NCBI GenBank assembly: GCA_946803715.1
Contig: CAMPET010000197.1
Coordinates: 1,935 to 31,686, forward strand
Reading direction: 5' to 3'
Length of the DNA stretch: 29,752 nucleotides
DNA from: Beroe ovata
Taxonomy: Eukaryota > Ctenophora > Nuda > Beroida > Beroidae
Shown here: positions 11,781 through 21,800 of the stretch, one piece after another
How positions within the stretch are numbered: position 1 is the stretch's first letter
How the letters are laid out: every line of letters begins with the position of its first letter
Translations under genes and position numbers: made by a program
The notes under the pieces: model-generated
The model's database searches: none
Seen by the model: the letters and a program-made list of their open reading frames with translations, nothing else
What the model was told of the DNA's origin: nothing

Positions 11781-11956
11781 GCGTGTGCACCCTAACACAC
11801 ACCCTCCCATACTCACAGGGTGGGTGTGTCAGTCTCATACTTGTTGTTGGAGACTTGTTTCTCGATAATATATCCCGTAAAATTGGAATCGAGTAAATTG
11901 TGATATGACGATTACAATAACTGTTACCATGAATAACCAACACACTCCCTCCAGCT
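11324..11956. other. spacer with short repeats
   Basis: Contains three copies of an 11-base unit AACTTTGAGGA at about 11582-11616 and a pure (CA)n microsatellite at 11740-11773. No further PSME4 exon was recognised. The minus-strand reading at 11441-11656 is low-complexity and not assigned. Confidence 0.6.
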
Positions 11957-12241
11957 ATGCAAATGATCCGATCCCTCCTCATTCTCACGTGTGTGATGGT
12001 GGCCTATCATGCTGAGGGCCTAGTGTACCGGGAGAGCAACGGCGCATGCCGAGGCAAGGGTCAAACTGAAGCAGGGCTGACATACTACAGTGACGACAAC
12101 TGTCGGGATAGATGTGACGGAGACGAAACTTGTACGGGATTTGTGTCAGGAGGATCGTGGTGTGAAACGTATCACGGGGAACCAGTGAAGGGAGACAGTC
12201 GGGGTGTGTTCAAATGTAACTCAAAGTTGGAAGATCAGTAG
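11957..12241 (+). CDS. small secreted cysteine-rich protein
   Basis: A 94-residue frame. Residues 1-20 (MQMIRSLLILTCVMVAYHAEG) form a typical signal peptide; a second ATG lies two codons on. The mature part has six cysteines (ACRG, NCRD, RCDG, TCTG, WCET, KCNS), consistent with three disulfides. The spacing, with a C-x3-C-x5-C core and TGF/GVFKC near the end, is reminiscent of a minimal PAN/Apple-like fold, though this is inference. The sequence just before the ATG (CCCTCCAG) could be an acceptor, so a 5' non-coding exon is possible. Function unknown. Confidence 0.6.
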   Translation: MQMIRSLLILTCVMVAYHAEGLVYRESNGACRGKGQTEAGLTYYSDDNCRDRCDGDETCTGFVSGGSWCETYHGEPVKGDSRGVFKCNSKLEDQ

Positions 12242-13349
12242 CAACAGTGATATCACAATTATAGTTGTGTTGTGAAATAGCTGAAATCTTGAGTTTTTGA
12301 GTCTTTTTCATTGATATCTCTCATCCGAGAAGCGCTTTTCTAATATTCCCAAAATCAATGTACCACATTACCACAAAGAAGTGTTTTATTATTAACGCAT
12401 GAACTCATGAAGTCATCCACAGCAAGTCTGTGGCTGCGCTCAGTGGATTTGCACATACAATTATTGCACGTGTAAAGTGTCTGTACGCGTTACACGTGAG
12501 CATGACGCGTCCCATAGCCCCAGTGTCCCCTGCCCATTGAGTAGGTCATATGCAGGCTTTATCATATGCAGGTCATATGCCGGCTTTTAATTTACACTCA
12601 GATGCGCCGATCATATCCTAAAAATATAGAGAACTCGATGCTGTCATGTTCCGATCCTGTGGAATTTATCGACTGATTGAAGTTGAGGGCGGAGCAATCG
12701 GCCCTCACAGATGCGAAAATCACCAAGAGAGTTCTCCGAGAGCGGCCCGAGCGGCAAAGTGGATTCGCTATAATGAGATCATAACCTTAATTTACACAGT
12801 TCACACCTACCATACCTTTGATTAGGCCAATTGTCCAAAAGGACGAATGGCCTAAACAGAAACTGTACAGTAGAATGAAACTTGAAATGAGTTTTAGGCC
12901 AAATGTCCAGTTAGGCCAAATGACCGCAAATTTTAGTACACATTGTTAGGCCAAATGTCCAGTTAGGCCAAATGTCCAGTTAGGTCAAATGACCGACTAC
13001 CGGCCACGAATTCATTCCGTGCCTCACCATGGCAGCTCCGCCCAATCCAACACGTTAGACGAAATTGTTCAATTTTTGGCCCCTGCGGCCTGCATGGAAC
13101 CCTTTCTCGCAACTGACTGGAATTTCTGCCCCGTTCTCCTCCTTCCTCAATCCTCATCAATGAAGTGTGGCCAGGTTTCTCATCATTGGACTAGTTCGTA
13201 ATTCCAAATAGTTATAAACTTGTTATCATGTAATAACCAGATTTGTGATGGCGCTTAGCGCGTTCAGTGGCAACTCTACATTGTTGAGGGGGGACAGCGA
13301 GTATTTTCCAATGTTTTGATATCATTGTATCAAAGTTTTGGAGAATTTN
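12242..13349. other. intergenic, no gene seen
   Basis: No convincing exon on either strand. It includes a CATATGC-rich patch (about 12546-12585) and the AGGCCAAATGTCC repeat cluster annotated separately. A single ambiguous base (N) lies at 13349, immediately before the palindrome. Confidence 0.6.
12823..12992. repeat. TTAGGCCAAATGTCCAG short-repeat cluster
   Basis: Five direct copies of a 17-base unit TTAGGCCAAATGTCCAG, some ending GACC instead of GTCC, in two groups (about 12894-12926 and 12947-12992). They are preceded by an inverted pair TAGGCCAATTGTCC...GGACGAATGGCCTA with a four-base loop. Function unknown. Confidence 0.8.
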
Positions 13350-13983
13350 GCCCAGAGAAATAGAAATATCAAACTGTACCTGAGATAAATCGTAATTCTT
13401 TTCATTATCATCGACAGAGTGCTGACGTTCATGTCACCTCATAAATTTCATATATGACCCGTATCCGATGATACCGTTTCATATTTCTATATATAGATAC
13501 CATATTTCATATTGGGCACAGAAAAACAGTGATATTTTTCCCAAAACCAAATAGGATTTGGTTGTTTCTGTTCGCGGCATCTAGCGTTCTTTATTCTAAA
13601 CTCTATGATATGAAAAAGAACGCGGCATATTTGACAGACTGCCGCCACATCACTAGAAAAAGCTGCAGTGTTTCTACACGTGATGTGGCGGCAGTCTGTC
13701 AAATATGCCGCGTTCTTTTTCATATCATAGAGTTTAGAATAAAGAACGCTAGATGCCGCGAACAGAAACAACCAAATCCTATTTGGTTTTGGGAAAAATA
13801 TCACTGTTTTTCTGTGCCCAATATGAAATATGGTATCTATATATAGAAATATGAAACGGTATCATCGGATACGGGTCATATATGAAATTTATGAGGTGAC
13901 ATGAACGTCAGCACTCTGTCGATGATAATGAAAAGAATTACGATTTATCTCAGGTACAGTTTGATATTTCTATTTCTCTGGGC
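13350..13983. repeat. perfect long palindrome, two 304-bp arms
   Basis: Left arm 13350-13653 and right arm 13680-13983 are reverse complements over their whole length as far as I can compare, including two identical 40-50 residue translations on opposite strands. The 26-base spacer (13654-13679) itself has a short TAGAAA/TTTCTA pair. The base just before the left arm is an N. It could be a foldback/MITE-type element or an assembly or amplification artefact. Neither arm resembles a gene. Confidence 0.95.
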
Positions 13984-15410
13984 ACGTCAGACAATATTTT
14001 TGAATAAATACGAACTAAAAAAGAGGACTGAATTGTTTAAGTAATAAACCCTGTTTGAATCAAACAAAGCGAGTAATTGCATGGGAGAAGTATAATATGA
14101 GATAGTTCCTGCGAATGGGGATAGAGTCTATTTCTATCAGAGGTAAGAGGAATTAGAGTGTCAACTTCAATAGTTAGTCTTTAGCGGCGATTTGTGGACA
14201 GAATATATTGCCTGACAGCGGACAGTCATGATGTCGGCCCCAATTAATCGTATCTGAATAAAGTTGGGTTACACTATAAAATCAGATATCATAAGCTAGG
14301 AGTAGACGATTATTGATGGCGTTGTCTAGCAATTTCTGATCGATGGCTTAGCTATCGATATCGATGATTCATTCATAGCCCATGAAGTTAATATGAAATA
14401 TGCTCACCACTCTTTCACAGGGAGACATTTCTGGACAATTTTTAGAACTTGTATAGTATGTCGAATTCCATTTGTACCCTCAGGCTTGGAATTGGAGCTG
14501 AGATAGTTAAGTGGTTGATGTTTACTATAAAATAGTCGACGAACTTTTGAGAACTTTTGAGATCATAGATGAAAGAAAGGATTAAGAATCAGATCGATTT
14601 TAACCTTCTTTGATAAGATGTAAAGAGTAACCAGCATGTTCAATTTTCAGCTGCCATGTTTTCACGCGTGTGTCACACAGGGATAAAGAATCTTTCGCTG
14701 GTCTTTGTAAAGTAAAAATCATGTTGTTGTTGTCAGGCCAATAAAGTTCTGAATTCACTGCGGTCAAGTTTCCGTGCCGTGGTTTCCTGGTAGTTGCATA
14801 TCTACTATTCTTCTTAACAGAACTGATCACATACTCACTTACTTATTATGTATGACTGTTATAGAAATAAGAAACATTGACTGCTGCCAAATATTCCCAA
14901 GAATAAAATTAAAAATCCTCATTCCCACAGCAATAATACATAATACGTCAACGTGTACCGAGAAATTGACGTATTCTAGATTAAAAACAGCCACTGAAGT
15001 CAACAGTGCACAAATTCGAACCTCATAACCGTCACAAGCAAATGATAAAATAAAATTGTTGCTATGAAATGCCACACAAGGTTGGTAATCATAACTATAA
15101 AGTGACACAATTTAGAAAATATCTCGCATAATGCTTGATTACTTCCGAGTTCTGCAAAACAAACTATAATTCTTGATAATCATAAAGATCATGACAGTAG
15201 CTTTTCAGTTTTCACATTTTCAAAGCGGGTTGCCGGCCGGTAATCTGAAAAGGTTGATTACGTAGTACTCCGTAAGGCAACCAGCTGTTTAAACTTTAAT
15301 ATCTAACAGTTAACACCACTTATCAACAGCACGAACAAAGAATCGCGAAAAATAAATTTCCGCAATGTGATACAAGATAATGGCTCATTACTTAGCAACA
15401 TACACTTATA
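13984..15410. other. intergenic, no gene seen
   Basis: AT-rich DNA with no recognisable exon on either strand. Open frames at 14600-14830 and 14839-15108 (minus) are short, lack similarity that I recognise and have no clear splice context. Confidence 0.5.
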
Positions 15411-15447
15411 GCACGTGCACTCCTATAAGTTATAGGAGTGCATGTGC
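15411..15447 (-). other. strong hairpin, candidate Helitron 3' terminal hairpin
   Basis: A 17-base stem GCACGTGCACTCCTATA pairs with TATAGGAGTGCATGTGC across a three-base loop, with one G-T wobble. Helitrons carry such a hairpin shortly before a 3' end of CTRR. On the minus strand, CTAA occurs 15 bases beyond the hairpin (15395-15392) but is followed by G, not the T expected for an A/T insertion site, so the exact terminus is not proven. Confidence 0.4.
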
Positions 15448-15892
15448 CTATTAAACGCGCGCACGGGCACTGCTTCCACTCATTTTAAATCTTTCCAACT
15501 TTGAAAATAATTTCACTTTTCATTCACGTCATTTTGTTGCGTTAGTGAGCGTTCAAAGTGAAATCTTTTGAGTAAAACAAATTTTAAGTAAAGTTTGAAT
15601 TCATTGTTTCATGACGGTTAGTTCTGGAAGAACAATGTTGAATAATGACGGGTTTCTAGTAAGGGAAGACAGCTAATCAGAGCTATAACCGACAAGTGAT
15701 TGTAATTTTAATCGGCTATAATCTTCCTCAAATTGTGCTATCATGCGATTTTTTCCTCTTTCATGCAGAGGCTTGGCTGATAAATGAGCTCTTGACAGTT
15801 GATACCTCATGCAAATTCCATACATGTAAATGCACAAAGCGAATTAACTTAAATTGGAATCATTGTACGTTAATGGCATCATTATAGACTCA
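15448..15892 (-). other. 3' non-coding region of the Helitron gene
   Basis: About 450 bases between the stop codon at 15893 and the hairpin. AT-rich, no open frame of interest. It probably contains the 3' UTR; no single polyadenylation signal stands out. Confidence 0.4.
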
Positions 15893-18800
15893 TTATAATG
15901 GAACATCAGCTCGTCTTGCGAAGGCAGTAACCAACCAAATGGCCATCAATCTGTAAAGAGGAATTCCGTTTTGCTCCCATTCATTGTGATTCCAAGACCT
16001 TATGAAACATTCAGCATTGATCAAACTGAACACCCCACAGTCAAAACCATTCCGCTGCCGTTGAGACCCGCCATTTACAAATTGGAAATCTCTTACCCGA
16101 ATATTGCGAGATGTCCAATGCACTGTATCGCTGTAGTTGTTTCTCACATGTGACCTGAACTTGTTGATGAACTCTATGAGGAAACCACACCGCTCAGCTA
16201 AGATTCGCTTAGATGATCCGCTTCCTGAGTCAAACATAGTCACTGATTTCTGCCCCTCACGTTGGTCAAGGATGAGCAGATACCAGTGACCCTCTGCGTT
16301 GTCATTGCAGAAGTTCATGATGACGTCACTGGACAAAGGATCACCTGCAAAGTTGATAGCATTACCCACAGTGTGAATATAATCGTCTGGCATAGACTCT
16401 GAGTATTGTCGCTCAGTGTGAGTACTAGTGATGTAGTCAGTGATGTACGTGCGTGGGCTGTGTTTGAAGAGAAAACGTGCATATGGAGAGATGAAGTGAA
16501 CTGATGGAGCTGATGCAATAGATGATGAGAGGTCTCTAAGATACATTCCATAGATGTTCATGAGGTCACTGCTGAGCCATTTTTGCCTGGTGTGATTGGC
16601 TATGCCAAATGGATCCGGCTGCAGCTCAATAGCAATGCGTCTTGAGAGAGCATCAGACTGGCGATCACAGAATGGGATAATTGATGTGTGATAGGTGTTG
16701 ATCATTGATTCTTGTGTCATGTGTTGAAGTATGGTGGTACTGCTTGAACATGATGATGCAAGACGAATGATTTCATGAATACTCTGTGATACATCAACTG
16801 GAATATGAATGAATGTTTCTGGTATGCCTGTCTTTCTCCTCTTGGTTTCAAGAATTGGTACGTTCTCGTCTGGAACCTTGACGGGCTTAGATAGGGGTGC
16901 AGGCTTCGTTGTTGTAGTTCCCGGTTTATCCTTATTAGACTTAGGTTTTCTCACTGTACTGGAAATATTAGTATCAATTGTAGTTTTAGCCTTTTTCCTA
17001 CTACTGCTTATATACCAAACACGCTCAGGAGTGAGGGAGAATGATTTTAACTCCTTAGTATTCAACTTACTTGCGGTAACCCTATCCTTTCGCGATATTC
17101 CTGACTTACTTCCTAACCTAACGTATTCCTCCAACGAAGCTGTGCTAACAAGAATCTTTTTAGGATTAAAGTTGATGAGATGAACACCCTCCAGACTTGA
17201 CACTCGGCTGAGTGCAACGTAAGTCTGACTGTTCGCAAAAATACACTGCCCCAAATCGATCAATGCACGTGATAAGGTTAGCCCCTGGGACTTGTGAATT
17301 GTCATTGCATAGGATAAGCACAAAGGAAATTGCTCTCTGTGAAGGAATGCACCCGGAAAGATCTGAATCTTCCTCTTTACAGGTTTTATAATAACTGACT
17401 CTTCCTTCTTATCAAACAATACTTTGATACCTGTTATGATGTTGGTACTTTCGTCCCGTTCGAAACCATCCATGATACCCACCGCCCCATTTACCAGACC
17501 ATTGGCAGTGTCAATGTTCGATCTCAACATTACCCTGACACCATGGGCGATTGGTATCTTCTTCTCCAGTCCAGCAGTGTTCCGGGGATCGTCCAGCTTA
17601 TCTAGCCTCTGCACAGCCTGTTCTGCAGCCTTGAGGTTCCTCTTGTTCCTGCAGTCGATGCTATCTCGTGCAAGGACTTCCTCAAAGTGCGGGTGTGCTG
17701 CCTTGATAGCTGCCTCGTTGAAACGATCCACCATCTCACGTGTTGGCAGGAGACAAACTAAGTTATCGCCGGTTTCAGAAAGTTCATTGAAATGCTTAAT
17801 GAGAAATGCAAGTTTTTCATCAGGAGACTGGGCAGATCTAGGAATTTTAATACAACGATCATTAAGGGTTTTGATGTCCTCAATATTGTGAGTTCCAGTT
17901 CTCACTCGGTAAAGGAGCAACTTCCAATATGAATTTGCATCTCCGGTCTGCCGCTGGTTGATGTTGAGCTCATCAAACTGGAGCTCTAACCAAAGATTAA
18001 GTGAGATTTTATTGCCATCAGTTATTTTATGCATCATATTTGCAGAAATTTCCTTATAAGGAGACTGTGCTTGGACCGGGTCCAGCTGCAAAAGGTCGCC
18101 AAACAATATAACTGATTTGTTTCCGAATGGTGCCTTCTTACCAAATAACTCACAGAGACGCAAATGGATCAACAGAAGAATAACATTACTTACCATACTT
18201 ACTTCATCCACAACGATAAGCTGAAGATCTTGTAGTACAACTCTTGTTTGGTCTAATGTCTTCTTGTTGAGAGGTTCATATTTTGGATGGCTGCCATGCT
18301 CGACAGGCAAGTTGAAAGCTGAATGAAGGGTTTGCCCTCTTATGTTATCAGCAGCGAGTCCAGTTGGTGCCCCAAGAATGTTATCACATGGACGGTTATA
18401 AACATTTCGCTGGACATACATGAAACCTACTAATGCTTTAATCAAATACGATTTCCCTGTCCCTCCAAACCCACTAACATACATTAATAATGGCTTGTAA
18501 CCATCACATTTACACTTTTCATCAATATGATCCAACGAGTGTAACAAATTATTGGTAACCCTTTCATAAATTCTGCGCTGATCAACATTCAAAGTATCAA
18601 CAAAATTTCTCAGTTCTTCCTCAGTCTTGATATCACTGTTCTTCTTGAGATTCTCAAAATCCTGCAATGCCTGAGCTATGACAGGGTCATCATCCTCCAT
18701 ATGATCAGCTAGGGGGTCTTCCTCCTTTCTATCATCCTCTCCTTCTTTCTGATCAGCCTTCTCTTCCATATCTTCTCTCATTCGCTTGATGGTCGATCTC

Positions 18801-21800
18801 CTTTCATATTTTTTCTTCATCTCTGGGAGCTCATTTAGAAGTCTGAAAAATTCCTCTTTGTATGACTCACTCGGACCTATGATATCAGTCTCCTTGCGCC
18901 ACGGCTTGTAGAGGCACAGGTAACTGTAGTAGAATGACTCGGCATTTTTCTTAGCATCAAACTCATAGTGTTGAATGATAGGAAGTTTTGTTCCCACACT
19001 TCTCTTCTTGAGCCGGGCAATTGTCTTAGATCCATGTTCATCTTTGATTTCGATGACCAAATGAGAAGGGATCTTCTTGTCATAAGTTCGTTCGTAAGTT
19101 TTGACATAGTCATGTAAAGACATCTCTTCAAATGCAGGGTTGCTAGGTCTTCTAGGGTAAAAATCGTGAATGAAATCAGGTGTGAAAATGTTTGTATCAT
19201 CGCCATCCTGTTTCTCTAGCTCTTCAACTTTCTTGAGGCACCTTGTTCTGTATCTAGGAAATGTTGTTGGGACGAAGATGAACTTTTCACTGATCACATA
19301 CAGCTCCCCATTGTTTTGAAGCATTCTATCGATGGCTTCATGAGTAGACATTTCCCTGTTCCTGAGGCATTCATAGGCGAACTTTGAAGTATTCTGAAAA
19401 GCTGACTTGGTGTCATCCGAAACAAAGGATTCAATGTGACTCTTTTCACCTTTCGTTACATATTTGGTCACATACTCAACTATTGAAAAAGAATCTTCAG
19501 AGAGGAATTGTATGTCCATATTTCCTCCCCACAAATAGAGTAGATCAGGATTGTAGTCGTTAATGTTAGATTCTTCAGAAGTCCTCGGCAGATCATACAA
19601 TCTCTTCTTCAACTTATTCTTCCGACGACCAATGACACAGGATAAGACATCATGGAGCTGGAAAACCTGCGAATCCTTCCTGGGGAAACCAAAGCGGCAC
19701 ACTTTACTATACTTACCACCTGATCTTATGAGTCTCAAGCAATAATCTCGACATTTATGCCGCTGGTACTTGTCAACCATATCATAAAGTTCCGGTTCCT
19801 CATTCTTATCAGGCAGTTTACAGGAAGAGTACTTCTGGATGAAACTTGCCACATCTTTTGTAGAATCCTTCCCTATTACTGGTGCTCCTTCTACCCAGAA
19901 TAAACAATGAAAATGAGCAACCCCCCTGCCTTGATACTCAGTTCGGATAAAGTACTTTGTTACTTTACCAATTGGGTCAGCTTTCAGTATGAAGCTCAAT
20001 ATCGCTGCAAATCTCTTGTGAATGTAGTTCGACACTAAAACTGGATCTTTGGCAAGAACTTCGTTGTCTGATAGGTTCTCGATTCCAGGAAGATCTGTGT
20101 TCTGATCTCGCACATACTTCACCAGCTCTTCCCAGTCGTACTCTGCAGGGGAGAATGTGACGAACCAAGAAGCAGGACCACTTTCCTCACAAATTGCCTG
20201 GATTTTCTTCCTATTGAAGCTCCAATACTGGGGTGTTCCTGGAATATCTCTCACAGACCGTGACAATCTCTTCTGTAGATCTGGATCATTGTCTCTCAAC
20301 CTTTTCAGAAACTCTTTGGCACTGATATTTCCTAAACCTGCAACATTTCTCAATGATGCATACACTCCTTGTGTAATCTTTCTTCGCTCATATTCCTGAC
20401 TCAAGCTGAAAATATATGGGATATTCCTCCTGATGTTGCCATGTCTGGAGAGGAGTCGTGATCTCTCATACTGCAAGGGTCCGATTTTCCTTTGCCTCTC
20501 CTCTTTGGCATTTCTTCCACCCACTCCCCAGGGAAATACTTCAGGGAAACACATGACATCTAAATTCGGCTCCTGAAGAGAAATAGCTTCGTCATCAACT
20601 CGTAACAACTGGTACAGACTTTCTAGCCATTTATCATTGTCTTCAAAACCATCTAAGCAGGTCACTGTGTAATGGGTTATAAGATTCCGAAAGTCTTCTT
20701 CAGACATTTGTTCTAAAATCTTCTTCACCTTTTCTTTCTTATCCGACACCTCTGATCCAATGTCACTGTCTTCTGATCCTGGTTTGGTGTTTCCACCCCC
20801 ACAGAACGGCAAATTTCTGTTGAGCATGTCGCATATGTCTGCTTCTGAGATATCTGGAATCGCATTTTCACACATTACGTCATGAAGTGAGTGGTTGCTC
20901 TCATCAGAATTTTCATGAATTGCATTAATACAGGAGTCTAAGTCTTCATTTATAGAGCATAATACAGTTCTCTCAAGATCATCACACTCAGCTAATTTCA
21001 CATCTTTTAAAGGATGTGTTAAATGCGATAAACAATGGAAACATTTTCTATCATACCTTGATCTATGAAATTTATTTAAATTGTCAATCAGCAAGGAACG
21101 AAAAACTTCAATATCAATGTACTGGAGATTCACCCTTATTCCATGACGACCTTCGCATGTATACAGTTTACCCTTCAAAAAATTTTTATACACTGCTTTG
21201 ATATCGCCTATGTTATCATTATTCCTACATTCAACACAGCATAGGCGAGCTTTTTCGGCAAGATTCAGTATTCTTAAAATGTCCCCAATATATTTAACAT
21301 TTGATACTATTGTTTGCAAAGATTCATAAGATGGTGCACAAATATCCTCTATAGGTATTGAACCAAGCTTTCCTCGTGTGGACGCATTCTCGTTCTCATA
21401 TGAAATGTTTAATGTCTCATTGCCTTTCCGAGGCATTCTGATTGATGAACAGTCAGTACTAACATTTTTTGAAACTTGAATTATGCCTGGATCAATGGGA
21501 CATAATTCATCATGACATTTCACGCATTTATTTGTGATGCCGTTTTCACCGTACACCTCTGCCACGGTTCTGTATACAGAAACATTCCTAGAACATTTTT
21601 GGTCCTTCAAAATTCTGCCATGAAGTTTTTTCAAGAATTTAGATGCAGAGACTTTCTCACTGGCAGAAATCGCAACACATTGTTGGTCACTGTTTTTATG
21701 ACATTTCTTGCAAAGAAACCCGTTACTTCTTAGATTGTCTATCATTTTTAAGTATTCGAGTTGATTGGTCTGAAGTTGTGCTCTTTTTTCTCGAGTTGCT

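Noticed and set aside
11713-11988. Minus-strand frame with a VCVCVCV run
   Set aside because: It is a translation of the (CA)n microsatellite.
13487-13846. Two 105-residue frames on opposite strands with nearly identical products
   Set aside because: They are the two arms of the same palindrome read in mirror image; no domain, codon bias or splice context supports a gene.
14600-15108. Two short minus-strand frames (14600-14830, 14839-15108) as missing MAEA or PSME4 exons
   Set aside because: Neither shows CTLH, RING or HEAT-repeat similarity, and their edges do not give matching splice phases.
17424-17891. 155-residue plus-strand frame inside the helicase region
   Set aside because: Shadow of the Helitron coding exon on the other strand; no domain and no splice or start context.
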